Assembly (NCBI GenBank): GCA_003550325.1
Contig: QKWP01001671.1
Coordinates: forward strand, 44,743 to 108,742
Reading direction: 5' to 3'
DNA length: 64,000 nucleotides
Source: Gigaspora rosea
Lineage: Eukaryota > Glomeromycota > Glomeromycetes > Diversisporales > Gigasporaceae
Shown: positions 47,107 through 59,005 of the stretch, one piece after another
Layout of the letters: each line of letters begins with the position of its first letter
Position numbering within the stretch: the first letter of the stretch is position 1
Notes under the pieces: model-generated
Told to the model about the DNA's origin: nothing
Databases searched by the model: none
What the model saw: only the letters and a program-made list of their open reading frames with translations
Made by a program: the position numbers and the translations under genes

Positions 47107-47529
47107 AAATGTGCGAAGCATAAAAAACAGAATGTAGAAACCAAATCTTTCGATAAAGTACAATTTCGATAGAATGATAAAAAGGGTGCAAAGATCTTTG
47201 TGTGCTTTAATTGCCTTTCTATAGACTTTTCATGGATAAAGGGCGTCAAAGGCATTCCACTAAGAATACACATAGAGACTAAGACTGAAAATGGTGCGAC
47301 TAGCAACACTATTGAGAAGGCCTTCGCAAAAGTTAAACTTTTTAGAGATAAGGTATTTGATATATGTAATTATCTGTAATATACTGTACAAAAATTTTTT
47401 TCGTTTCACTAAATATCTTAACTTAAGGGTGCTGAACGCAAAAATAAAGACGATCAGAAGCACCTCAAGAAGATGATTAAACTGCTATATACAAGACCCG
47501 GGTCTTTTACATTTTACCAAAAAAATTAG
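47107..47529 (+). pseudogene. Captured CP2/Grainyhead-type transcription factor fragment
   Basis: Exon 1 (47107-47352) reads FDKVQFR*NDKKGAKIFVCF, NCLSIDFSWIKGVKGIPLRI and HIETKTENGATSNTIEKAFA, then KVKLFRDK. A 75-nt intron follows (47353-47427, GTATTTG...CTTAAG), then GAERKNKDDQKHLKKMI to a stop at 47529. The block order FNCLSxDFS-KGVKGIPLR-KVKLFRDKGAERK is the diagnostic core of the CP2/Grainyhead DNA-binding domain. The only stop in it is TAG where Trp is expected (FRW). It is a small part of that domain with no dimerisation region, so it could not work as a factor alone. It lies between the TIRs, so it is cargo of the transposon; the retained intron implies DNA-level capture. Confidence 0.7.
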
Positions 47530-50500
47530 TAGAAAAAAAAATAATAAAAAATGAAGGAGGTCAGATATATGGGGGATCCTGTATACACAGATTCAAACTA
47601 TCAATAAAACACTTTTAGAAATGAGCAATAATGAAATTCAATTAATTTATTAAGATATTTTCCATTTGACTAATGGCAAAAAAGTAACTCAAACTATCAT
47701 TGCCAAAAACTTGATCTTTTATTTGTATAACATAAAAATTTTGTCATATAACAAATTATACCAGGACGATTTAGAGATAATCTACAGTATAAACTAGTAC
47801 ATATTAAAAATAAATATTGGTAATACATAATGCCAAAAATAATAGTTTACAATCAGTCGATCTTTTTTCTATAAAGCAATTCAGATTTTTAGGCTAGTAA
47901 ACAGGCTTTTTACTGGCTTTTTTACAAACATGAAAAGAATTCATTAAAAAAAATATATAAAACCTGGCTGAATGTGTTTTTTAAATGAAGTGAAAGCATA
48001 CTCGAGCTTGCTTAGCTAGCAATAAGTTTTGTGGAGCTATTGTTAATGAACATACAGTATTTTGCATGTGTGGACAAAAAGTTATTCTTGATAACGATTA
48101 TGATGAGTCAAGACTTAATGAACATTCTAACAACTCAAGATGTAAAGTAAATAACAAGAAAAGGCAGCTTGGCTTACCTGGACTTTTCCCGGTCTTGCCT
48201 AACCCTCCCAAAAAAAAGAAAAACTCTCCTTCCTCATCCCCACTACCGACATTGTCATTATCTTCTTCATCTCCACTACCAACATTGTCATCTCTATCTT
48301 CTTCATCCCCACTACCAACGTTGTTATCTCCATCTTTGTATCCAAATAAACCTTGCTCTGGGTTACGTTCTGAACAAATTAGATCTTATATAAATAGAAC
48401 ACCATCCACATATGGAGGTGCACGATGGCGTGATATAATTGAAAAAGAAATGTTTCAAGATAAATTTTCAAATCAAATGAAATTTAATTCCAAAAAACTT
48501 AATGAAGAAGAAGTGTTACAATTTAATCAACAAATAATAACTAAATCAAAATGGTTTATAGATCGCTTTGGTAAGTTAATTTTAGCAAGGTCAAAGCTGT
48601 TAATTACTCAAATTTTAATTATTTGGTTTTATAATTTGCAGGAATGTGTATTCGATCTGTTAATTGTGAAAGAAAGACTCATAGGCAGACATGTTCATCA
48701 TGTTCCCTTCTTTATTCTAATCCATGTTTTATGAATCGTGTTAAAGCTGTCGCACCTGATCCAAAAAATACTAAATATACACCAAAATTTTATTATAATA
48801 ATAATCCATTATTATCTTATCTAAAAAATAATCATATTAAGCAATTGCATAGTATTCTTTTTGATGAGAATTCATCATCCAAAGAATTTTGGGCAAAATT
48901 TTCTGATAAAGCTATTTTGAGCAAAAGCCAGTTTTTAAAGAACTTTGCTATATTATGTTACAAGCTTCAGAATGTGAAGAACAAAATAAAGGTTTACAGA
49001 ACCTCAAATATTCCAATGAGTTTTTAAATTTTCTTGTAATTTTGGGATATATTAGTCTAAAAGCATTAGATTTATTTCGTCAGAATTTGACAGGTATAAC
49101 TGTTCAAACATTAAGGTAATTACGATTTAATACATACCTATTAGCAAGCTGACACTTTTTTGTATTAGCATAATTACGATTAAAAAATAATTTATTATTT
49201 ATAGACGTCATAGAAGATTTCAGATGATGTTATTGATAATCCAGATCTTTGTTATGAAAATATTGCTTGTTTTAAAAGACTTTTGGATACTTTGCACTAT
49301 AAAGGTCCTGTTGTGGCTATGACTGATTGTACGAAAGTAAAAGCTGGGTTACAGTTTTCTTCAAGTTTAGGTTGTATTGTTGGATCAACTTTAAACCAAA
49401 ATGATTGTATAATTAAAACTTATGAAGATATATATACAGTAATAAGGTTTCTAATATAAAGCAGGAAAATGCAATTGCAAAATATGTTAGAGTTTATGTT
49501 CTTCAGGTAATAATCGATAATTATTTTAAATTTTATTATAATCTTTTATTTAAATTGATTTTACTCAAATTATTAGGTTCCTCTTCCAAAATTTCCACCT
49601 GTAATTGTGGCATTAATTTCAACTAGAAATGAAGATGGTGAAAAAATTTTTGCACTTCATCAAATGCTTATAGAAATCGCAGCAAATCTTGAACTACACA
49701 TAATATTTATTGGATCAGATGGTGCTACTGCTGAATTTCAAGTACAGAATCTATTACAAGCAACTAAGACCAAATACCGAGTTCAACACCGAAATCTTCA
49801 ATTTGGTATTAATTTCAACTGTCCTATATTTCCCAAAATTGGGCCTATAATCCATATTCAAGATCCAAAGCATGAAAAAAAACAGCAAGGAATGCTGCTA
49901 TGTCAGGTGCTCGTTTGCTTATATTTGGACATTCTACAGTCCATTTTGATCATCTGTTAGAATTATCTCTCAAGGAAAATAGTGTTATGTATAAGCGGGA
50001 TGTAATAAAGTTGGATCGTCAAGATGATAATGCTGCATATAGGGTTTTTTGTTTAAGTAATTTAGCTCAAGTATTAGATAATGAAGAGGCTTTATTACCT
50101 GAACTACGAGGTCTATTTATATATCTTTTCATCATGGGTATTTAATTTTAAGATTTTTATAATTTAGTATATTTATAGTATTAAATTAACTAGATTTTAT
50201 TTATTTAAGGTGAACTTATTGATAGTTATCTTAATCGGCATATTAAAAATCAAGAAAGAGTTGAAATGGCTATGACGGCATATTTTTTTTTGCACCTATA
50301 GAAATATCATATTGAAACTCTTAGCACATATTATTCTTATGTATCTATTTCAAAAAATTTTTTGGCAATGCAAACTTTCAATATTATGATTAGTTTAGTC
50401 GAATCTTTGGTTCTTTTGATCAAGATTCATAGAGATTATTATGAAAATATTTCCTTACTACCATGGAAACATGGTACTGAATCTTGTGAACATATCTTTG

Positions 50501-51587
50501 GAGTTGCTCGTCAGTTTCGATCGGATTTTACCTTCTTAGAAATTTTACAAATGGTTCCAAAAATTAGTCAATATTTTAGATCTATTCAATCGGAACATTT
50601 ACTATTCAGAAAAGAAAAAACAGTATGTGAAGGTAAATATAATATATTAATAATTAATAATGTGGATCTCACCTTGAAAATAACCTTACAATGCATAATA
50701 ATACTATAGCTTATAAAGTTATTTTCAAAGGAAATACCTATATCTGCATATAATATTATTTATTGACTTGAAGCTTCTTTTAGGCTACGATTTTAATGAA
50801 TGTGAAGAAATTACTCTCTTAGATAATAATCTTGAATGCTTACGCTATTGGCCACCTGATATTGAAATTGATGATGCAATTGATACTGGCTATAAAAGAG
50901 CCATTCATTTGGCAAGACATTTAGAAATAACTTCTATACCAGATAATGTTTATTATTTTAATATCCACAAAAAATACCCTACATCACAACTTGAAGACTT
51001 TTGGAATGATGATTCAGATCTTGAAACCGCTGATAATAATGATCATAATGAAGATAACATGAATAGTTTATCTATTTCTCATTGCATAAACAATGCCGTA
51101 TCTGAAATGAATAGGAGTCAAGAATTAAATTCAGATCCAAGACCTGAACTTTCATTGGAAAAAACTTATGGAGCTTGTCAAGTAATTATAGAACGTATTC
51201 AAAAGTTATCTGACATTTTGTGGTTTCCAAATGGTAAATAATTAATCTATTTTAATATTAAAAGTTTAATTGTATAAGTAATTAGAACTTTGCATTTATA
51301 GATCCTAGATCTGATTTTATTTTGGACAATAATTCATTAAATATCAAATTCTTGTTGAACTTGCGTCAACGTCATGATGCTCATACGGAAAGAAACCTTG
51401 AACGAATTAAGGTTTCTCCTAAAAATAATGAAAAAAATGTTTTAAATGATTTTAATCTTAATAAGGCTAGCAGTTTAGTGTCGCATTTGATAAAGAATAA
51501 TTGTATTATAACTAAATCACAAGAAAATAGATGGAGATCAGATAGAAATACTAGTAATAATATATCTGAGAAAAGTTGTTCTGGTAA

Positions 51588-51731
51588 GGGCGCTGACATA
51601 TATTACATAATATTTTTTTATTAAGGGGGTTACCCCCCTTCCCCCACATCATATATGAAGTATATATATAGTATATTATACCTAGCTACTCCCTCCCCCC
51701 TCAAAATATTACGTAATATCTGTCAGTGCCC
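51588..51731. mobile_element. PIF/Harbinger-like MITE, 144 bp, inside an intron
   Basis: Ends GGGCGCTGACATATATTACA and, on the other strand, GGGCACTGACAGATATTACG; TAA on both sides (51585-51587, 51732-51734). The TAA overlaps the GTAA donor of an intron of the transposase gene, so splicing signals remain (GTAATTTATT if removed). Confidence 0.87.
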
Positions 51732-51944
51732 TAATTTATTTATTTTATTAATGTATTTAAAATTTATTTTTATTTATTTTTTATTAATTATAATTTTTTT
51801 AGGGCACCGTTTATGCAACAACATAGCTCTTTTTCCATTACGAATTGGATCTTTTGTAATAGCTAAATTTGATAACACGTTGTGCGTTGCTCAAATTATT
51901 GCTATGTATAAATGAAATAATTCATTTTATTCATATCTTGATTA

Positions 51945-52090
51945 GAGCTGCAGACATTTAGAAGGTCCAAGGTAGTACGTCACTCTTCACGTCATATAAA
52001 ATTTATATATAATCATATTAAACATCACGTCACATACGTTACGTCAAACGTCATAGTATATGTTCATTGATATTCTAATGTCTGCAGCTC
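51945..52090. mobile_element. Tc1/mariner-like MITE, 146 bp
   Basis: Ends GAGCTGCAGACATT and (right) AATGTCTGCAGCTC, perfect, flanked by TA. It splits an exon of the transposase gene between ...HILI and NLNTPVSDLESLSY. Confidence 0.82.
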
Positions 52091-52539
52091 TAATCTTAAT
52101 ACGCCTGTTTCAGATCTTGAATCACTTTCTTATGTATCTTTAAAAATTTTCTTTCACATTAACGGTGCAGTTTTTTCAACAACTCGTGATCATCAATTTT
52201 ATCTTTTTTCTCACACTGAAGGTTCGCATATTGTTTATCATTTGGCTTCTAGAGATATTAGTATTGATGAGGAAGTATTAATTCTTAAAGGACAGGCAAA
52301 ACAAATGTTTAATGCATTTAAGAAATGATGTAATGCCTTTTAATATTAGTACTTGCAATAGTAATAGGATTTTGTTAACATGAAAATGTTCGTATAACAT
52401 ACCGATTTAAAAAATTTACTTATGTATGGTATTTATTTATTTGTTTTATTTATTTATTATTGCTCTTTTTATTGACACACTTGCCAAATCTCTTTCTTAA
52501 TTTTCTTTCACATTGATGGTGCAGTTTTGTAAATTAGCA

Positions 52540-54080
52540 TTGTTATGCCTGACCAATCAATTCTACATACCCAATATAATTTCACTAGCTAGACAATCCA
52601 GCATTTTTATTAGATTTATCTGGTCGTTCGATTATTGTTAAAGCATAATTTAAGTATGAGCAAAATGGTATGAAAGTTTTATGGTAAAATTTATACATGT
52701 TTATCGTTAACTACAGGAATAAGCTTACATTATTAAATCTACAGGAAACTAAGTTCTCTAATATAGTTCCCTCAACAAATTCGTCCAGGGTTGTGCAAGC
52801 TATATATCCGGTGGTTTTTTATCGGACATCGGACATTTCCGAATTGTCCTATGCAATTCCGATGAATGATGTGGCGCAGCTATGGTTGTTACTGGACGAT
52901 GTCCGATTACGCTGCATAGGACAATTCGGACAATTTTCCAATGTCCGATGATATATACGATACTAATTTGCATATTTGAAGGCGAAAACTATAGAAACAA
53001 TTGATTTATATAGATCAATTTAGTGTTTGAAAACATATACGTATATGGTTTAAATAGAAACTTTTTGCCATCTGTTCAAAACATTCATAGAAAAAAATTG
53101 AATTTCCCACCAGCCAATACATGAAATGTTTCTAAACTTGGACAACAAAACTTAACCGGATTGAACCATCCCTCATTTAATTAATCGTAACACATAATGA
53201 TTATTATAAAAAAAAAATTGTGCTTCATATTATCGTACATACATACGTATAATACTAATCTTTCAAAGGATGGCTTCATTTAAGATCGTTAACATATAAT
53301 TTGGAAATCAACACAAGAACTACATAATATAATAAACATAGGTATGCGATTATTTCGCTGAAAAGAGTTGGTTCATTAATAAAGTATAGCTTTATTTATG
53401 CAGTTCTATAACACAACGTTTAATAAATAAAAGTGGTATAAGAAACTCTTTTATTATTACGATTGACTAAAATCTTTGTCGGCAATTCTATTAGTTAATT
53501 GTCACATGTTAAATTAAATGACTAATCATATGAAGCGATTTAATATCATGTGATTAACTGAAGTTATTTTATGTCCAATCCTATGTCCATTGCTTTTGAT
53601 CGGACATTCGGACAGTGGATATAAGACAGATTTCCATTGTCCGAATTCCATTCATGCCAACCCTGGATTTGTCCACTAAAACAGAAACAGCTACCACAAA
53701 CTCTAATAATGTTCATGGTTCCATAGTAACTGAGATTTTGCCAGCCAAAAATAGACCTATACAAGTTAGGAATATTTTATTGTTAAAAATTCTAGGCTTA
53801 TTAACTATTTAGATAATATTACTTATTATCACAGTGGGAAGAAACACTAAGCCTTACAATGCAAGGAAAACTCTATGGTATTCATGTTCCACCAAGACAT
53901 TTCATGAAACGAAGTATTGTATCCAAGATAAATAACCTTTTTAAGTATTTACCACAAGTTTTATATATTAATGATTCAGATACAACGTTTACCGGCTTTA
54001 CCATCATCTAATTTTGGGTTAGAAATTTTGATGGGTAAAGATAAAATGATTAATATTGAAGATTTTTTTAAACAGTACGT
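52540..54080 (+). pseudogene. Second gene of the 9.1-kb element, function unknown
   Basis: Plus-strand blocks: NPAFLLDLSGRSIIVKA (~52,590), NLQETKFSNIVPSTNSS (~52,735-52,785), a hAT insertion, then STKTETATTNSNNVHGSIV and TEILPAKNRPIQ. An intron (53,764-53,836, GTTAGG...CACAG) joins to WEETLSLTMQGKLYGIHVPP, RHFMKRSIVSKINNLFKYL, PQVLYINDSDTTF and, one frame over, SSNFGLEILMGKDKMINIED. Precise removal of the hAT and one 8-bp flank keeps the frame (VPSTNSS joined to TKTETATT). I do not recognise a domain. It may be an accessory protein of the transposon or a continuation of its transposase transcript. Confidence 0.5.
52786..53665. mobile_element. Non-autonomous hAT element, 880 bp
   Basis: Ends CAGGGTTGTGCAAGC and, on the other strand, CAGGGTTGGCATGAA, typical hAT starts. 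Flanks AATTCGTC (52778-52785) and GATTTGTC (53666-53673) agree at six of eight bases, the differences being transitions. Subterminal CGGACATTCGGACA-type repeats cluster at both ends. Confidence 0.8.
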
Positions 54081-55243
54081 GTTTATTATTAATGTTAAGC
54101 CATGCTAAATTAATTAATTGGTTTTCATAACCATGCTATGCAAAAATCGTATATATTGAATTAAAAAAAAAAAGAAGCTGGTTGGCCGGTCATATGAAAA
54201 CCAAAAAACTTCATATGGTTTTGTGTTCAGTGCATATATTGTTTGAAATTTTATTTATATTCAAATGATTGCTATTGTAGTTAAGTTAGCCTGTGAGCAT
54301 AAGAAAGTTTAATCTTAAGAAGATTTAATAAATCATATGCCGATAGTATCGGTATATATAATACAAAACTATGTTGGCTTTTTTAAATTTTTTTTACCTA
54401 GTTCACTCCTAGTTTCCAGGTTATCGAGTATCAATATTTTAGCTTCTTACGACTTCATAGTATAGATACAGATTTGTGATATCACTTAGTTACGGGCTAT
54501 ATAAAAAATTGGATTATGAAATAATATGCAATTGAGCCGTAACTAGTGATATAAATAAGTTTGCATCTATACTTTATAGTGATATATTTAATAGTGTTAC
54601 TGCTTATATAATGCCCAAAATAACGCCTAATTAACATAGCTCAAATAAATCTGAACATATTTATTTATACTAATTTACTGTAAATTCTCGAAATAGCATT
54701 CATGAATTTAAAGTATTTTATATAAAAGCATATAGTCGCTTCTCTCTAATCCGGCCCTCTATATACCAGACTCTTGATTATAGTGACCCAGTAAGTAATA
54801 AAAGCAAAAATTGCAAAAAAAGCAAAAAAAATTGCGAAAAAGCAAAAATTGCGATAAGATCGTCCAAAACGGCTTTTTTTTTTTTTTAAGTTTTTTCACA
54901 CATTTTGTGGAATATATATTTATGATCCATGGTTGCTTATGAATCAAATGGGCTTAAGAGATTTTGAACTCTTGATTTTTTTTTTTTTTTTTTGCAATAC
55001 CGGTATATATATTTGTGATCTATGCCAGATTATGCATTAAACGGGCTTAAGAAATTTTTTATCAATTTTTTTTTTTATTAGTATTCCGGAAATCTAGATA
55101 TAATAATTTAATTTTTAGCAAATTGGGCTAAATTTATATGTAATAATTGAAATTTTAGCAAATTAAGCTAATTTTAAAGGTAGCGAAATCTTTTAAATTT
55201 ATGTAGATCAATTATGACCTATATTAGAGATGTCTGGGGTCCT
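54081..55243. other. Right arm of the 9.1-kb element
   Basis: AT-rich, with poly-T tracts and AAAATTGCGATAAGATCG followed by AAAACGGC and a T run. That motif is shared with ~15,536-15,575, just left of the related 4.9-kb element. No gene seen. Confidence 0.4.
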
Positions 55244-56494
55244 ATTATATATATCCATTGATATTCCTATTTCGGAATTAGCATTTCAAGAATATTTGAA
55301 CAGTCATCAACAGTTGCACAATAGATTATTGCACGACCAGTTTTACCTATATTATTTACTAAACTTTCTAATTGGTCTGCATTCTTTCGATCTTGTACTA
55401 AAAAAAAGTAGTTTTTCATACAATAAATCAGTACTTCTCGCAGTAACCAAGTTTCATCAAATATTTAAATTATTTCAAAGGGTTTCTACATCGCTTCAGG
55501 ATAAAGTTGCTGTTAGGGCCATAATCCAAACATTAGGGAAGTATTCTTTTAGCAGTCCTAATTTTTCCCACTCTTTCCTATAAAATTTTTTATTTTAATT
55601 ACTTATATTATTATTGTTATTGCTTATGTTTTATATTTATCTTTTTTTACCTAAAGTGGCAAAAATCAAATATGCAATGAGCTTCATCAATTACAAACTG
55701 TAGTTTGTTATTTTCATGCAAGCGATTACATAACTTTCTAAGGGATCTATTGAGCAATAACTTTTCTGGGGTAACATAAAGCAAGTGAGTAAAGCCAAGG
55801 GCTATCTCCTCAAAAAGCTTTGATTCATATTTGATTGTTCCTTGAGATGATGTTAACAAGCCATCACATGGGATCCCTAAGTGAACGAAATGGACCTAAA
55901 GATAAAACTGGTTAGATACTTATAATTTAATATCTGAACTTTTTATTTAATTTTATACAAACCACTTGATTTTGAATTAATGATTTTAGTGGTGAAATAA
56001 CAATTGTGAGTCCATCAAATAGAATCGTGGAGACTAGGGGTCTTAACTGGGTCGGATCTGACCCAGGGTCAGAAAAAACCTGGGTCAGAAAAAAACCGGG
56101 TCGGGTCAAACCCGGGTCAGACCCGGATTAATGATAGTTGACGCATGATGAAACCATTTCATTGCAAAAATAAATAAATAATTAATTAATTTATTATAAA
56201 AAAGTATTCATCTGATAAAAAGAACTTCGTACGTACGTACAATTTTTACAGACAAAATTCTTGTGATCTAGTGATCGGATCTGCATTATTTTTAAAGTAT
56301 ATATGCAGCGATCACAGATCAGAATTACCAGGAACGTAAATGTATGGTTTTACTGGCATCTAAATTGAAGGCAAAACCTTAAAGCTGATTGGTGTACATT
56401 TTTTCTCATGATCATTACCTGTTTTATAAAATTTCTAATTTTAGAGCGAAGTGGAATTTAGTTAGGAAGTTTATATATTTATGTCCTTTAATTC

Positions 56495-56821
56495 TCAATA
56501 GACCTCCTTGTGATCAAAATCTATATCATCTACAGTTATGGTCAAAGTAAGTCTTATCTGTTGTGATTCTACGAAACCAGTGCTACTTTCATTTTGAACA
56601 CGCCTATATCATATATATAGATAAAAATTGTGTTTAATAAAGGAATTCTTGATATTTACCATATTGGAATGTTCTTCCAATTGTTGAGGCATAAATTGTT
56701 GAAACGTTGTTGAATTATTATTTCTTTTAGGACGTTTTTGTTTAGATTTATCTACCCGTTGTTTAATGGATAGTATTGTCACATTTTTGAACTTATAAGT
56801 TTCGGCATTAATTATATGCGC
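56495..56821 (-). pseudogene. Two-exon coding relic inside the hAT, unrecognised
   Basis: Minus strand: exon A (56660-56821, after ATAG) reads AHIINAETYKFKNVTILS, IKQRVDKSKQKRPKRNNN and FQQFMPQQLEEHSNM. A GTAAAT...ATAG gap of 56 nt follows, then RVQNESSTGFVESQQIRL and TLTITVDDIDFDHKEVY to a stop at 56495. The junction phase is not clean, so a small error or different splice site is implied. The basic KQKRPKR stretch looks like a nuclear signal. It could be a captured host C terminus or a remnant transposon gene. Confidence 0.4.
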
Positions 56822-58104
56822 CTATTTTTTTTGCTTCAAGTTCATGAATTTATAAAAATTTTTACAATAAGACACGGTATTCTATTCCGAAAATTACATT
56901 ATTGAAACATTTCTAAATACGTTAAAAGACAAAATTAATTTTTTTTAATAAATTTTAAATTTAAATTAGGCGAAATAGTGGCGAAATACATAAATATTAT
57001 GGTAATATTTTCAAAAGAATTAGTCAAACGATTGAATAAATTCAATCTTTTCTAAATGAAACTTACAATACATCATTCGCATTACTTTGAAATCCATTTT
57101 ATTGGTTTGTTTCCAACCAATATATTTTAATATTATCATTATTGGATTTAGTAGATAAAAAATCTTAAATTTTTTTTGCAGATAAATACTATAGATTTTT
57201 ATATTATAATTATTGATTGTTTACCTTTTTAATTAGAAAGGTTTCTTACTTGTGATATGAAATTATTGGCTGTTTATCTTTGAATTAGAAATGCTTTTTG
57301 CTTGTGACATGATATTATTGATTGGTTACATTTTAATTAGAAATGCTATTTGCATGTGACATGGTAACATTTGTTACGTGTTGCCTAAAACAATATGTAA
57401 ATGATGATTAAAAATATTAGGCATTTATCATTTTATAATCTACTTTATCTGCCACAGAGACCTCCTTCCAAAGATTTGAGACCAATTTTTAATTTATACA
57501 CGGGAACCTAAGTATAAAATACCATATTTAGACATCTAGATATGTAATTATAAAACATATTCTTTTTATACTGTAGGCCTCCTTTACACAGGTACCCAGG
57601 TGCGTACTAAAACGAATATGTATCAAGATGCAGCAGTTTATGCTGCATGTAGATCATGTATTAACTTCTACTCTAACCCAACCCAACAATTTATCTATAA
57701 AACTTATCGTAAATTGGTCATATATTGCAAAAATTCGTTCTTCCTTAGTAAATGATTGTCTTACATGTGCCGCGCAATGGCACATGTAAGCCAATCATTT
57801 ACTTTGATGAAGTGGTAATCTGATATCATTTGTAATACTGTCTGACCCCTCTATAATCACAGTCTATATAGTCACACCTCTATATAAGCACCCAATATTG
57901 TGCAACGGACTTAAATATAATAAAAAAACCTCAATATAGTCACAAATCACTCATAATCACTATCACCAAAAAATTTTGATTTTTTTGTCAATTTTATTAA
58001 TAATATACCTCTTTATAATCACCAATTCTTTAAATCATGTAATTTATTAGGGGAGGGGGGTCCCACTTTATCACGTTCTATATATATATAGTAAAATAGC
58101 TTAA

Positions 58105-58638
58105 TTCGTGATTCGCCTATAGATAATAGAAATCATATATTTAATATATAGTAAAAAGTGGGAATAAGTAATGATAAGTTTTTTAGTAAATGTTGGAATC
58201 TGGCTGTTCCTCCTTCTAAAAGTTTTTTTCTGTCAAGTAAACTTTTAATGTGCATCTAATAAAAGTTGTAAAACTAATTTTTCTGATTCCAATAGTAGTA
58301 AAATCATTAAAATTGACACAATATAGTATGAGATATAAGCATTTTAATCTTCGCAACTATATGTTTTTTCTTTGTTTATTTAAAGGAAAAAACATATAGT
58401 CATGAAGATTAAAATGCTCATTTCTCATGATATACTAGGTCAATTTTAATGGGTTTACTACTATTAGAATCAAAAAAATTAGCTCTACAATGTTTATTAG
58501 ATAAACATTAAAGGTTTAATTGACAGAAAAAAACTTTTAGAAGGAGGAACAGCCAGATTCCTATATTTAGTAAATTAATATAGTAATTTGCCCCAAAATT
58601 TATTATGTAGATCCTACTGATTATAGGCGAATTACGAA
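58105..58638. mobile_element. TTAA-flanked hairpin element, 534 bp
   Basis: TTAA at 58101-58104 and 58639-58642, ends TTCGTGATTCGCCTATA and (other strand) TTCGTAATTCGCCTATA. The interior 58190-58565 is a palindrome (CTGGCTGTTCCTCCTTCTAA ... complement). The TTAA target suggests piggyBac/Kolobok-type mobilisation. Confidence 0.75.
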
Positions 58639-58669
58639 TTAAGTATTTATTATAATTAAAATTCGTTGA

Positions 58670-59005
58670 AAATTGCTACATAGTAAAGTCTAAATTTTAC
58701 TATATCAATCGATAAATATTGATTAAGTAAAGTTGTTTGGAACATCAAAATACACATACTCTGAAATTTTTATTAAAATTGAAGAAGTTTTTATTATTTA
58801 CTTTTAATTCTTACGTTCATCGAATATATTTTTTTAAAAAATTTTAATTTTTTTGTTGAACGCAAAATCAAAACATCAAATAATAAAAAGTTCTTCAATA
58901 TCGATGTAAATTTTAGAGTAAGTGTATTTTGATCTACTGAACAAGTTTACTTAATCGACTTTAATCATTTCACATAGTAAAATTTAGACTTTACTATGTA
59001 GCAAC
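58670..59005. repeat. Foldback palindrome, diverged copy of 31354-31704
   Basis: TGCTACATAGTAAAGTCTAA at the left, TTTAGACTTTACTATGTAGC at the right, centre ~58,835. Confidence 0.8.

Larger units (their letters stand above)
47985..52328 (+). pseudogene. Multi-exon transposase gene, P/THAP9-superfamily-like
   Basis: Exon 1 may start at the ATG at 47985 (TGA at codon 3) and contains FCGAIVNEHTVFCMCGQKV...NEH, a zinc-finger-like start, and a Ser/Pro-Leu repeat tract (SPLPTLSS). Introns: 48571-48641, about 49,117-49,203, about 49,507-49,576, 50138-50209, one near 50,633-50,783, 51,236-51,301 and 51,584-~51,801, mostly GT-AG. Core motifs: VVAMTDCTKVKAGLQFSSS (first acid, 49,315), IFIGSDGATAEFQVQNLL (second acid, 49,714), QDPKHEKK...ARNAAMSGAR (49,860; DxxHxxKxxRN after a frame change), VMYKRDVIKLDRQDDNAAYR, and WKHGTESCEHIFGVARQFR (catalytic E, 50,480). 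The C-terminal exons end at TGA 52,328. Damage: frameshifts near 48,940, 49,880 and 51,912, TAG for Trp at 50,299. P elements share the acid order and the DxxHxxKxxRN signature; hAT is the alternative. Confidence 0.68.
46140..55243 (+). mobile_element. 9.1-kb P/THAP9-like DNA transposon inserted in the RecQ gene
   Basis: Left end AGGACCCCGGACATCTATAG TATAGGTCGTA and right end (other strand) AGGACCCCAGACATCTCTAA TATAGGTCATA: 27 of 31 bases match. Flanks ATTATACA (46132-46139) and ATTATATA (55244-55251) form an 8-bp duplication with one C/T difference. Removing the element plus one flank rejoins the helicase frame as ISMDIYNGQLSER. Cargo on the plus strand: a CP2/Grainyhead-like fragment (47107-47529), a multi-exon transposase gene (47985-52328) and a second gene (~52,540-54,080). 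TIR length and 8-bp duplication fit P elements (31-bp TIR) as well as hAT. Nested inside are MITEs at 51588 and 51945 and a hAT at 52786. Confidence 0.87.

Noticed and set aside
48066..52328. hAT transposase identity for the 9.1-kb element's main gene
   Set aside because: 8-bp duplications would fit, but the DxxHxxKxxRN signature and ~31-bp TIRs fit P/THAP9 better and no hAT C-terminal dimerisation motif is visible; kept as an alternative, not excluded.
55230..55583. 117-codon plus-strand frame
   Set aside because: It is the antisense shadow of the RecQ exon EWEKLGLLKEYFPN...RAIIYCATVDDC on the minus strand.
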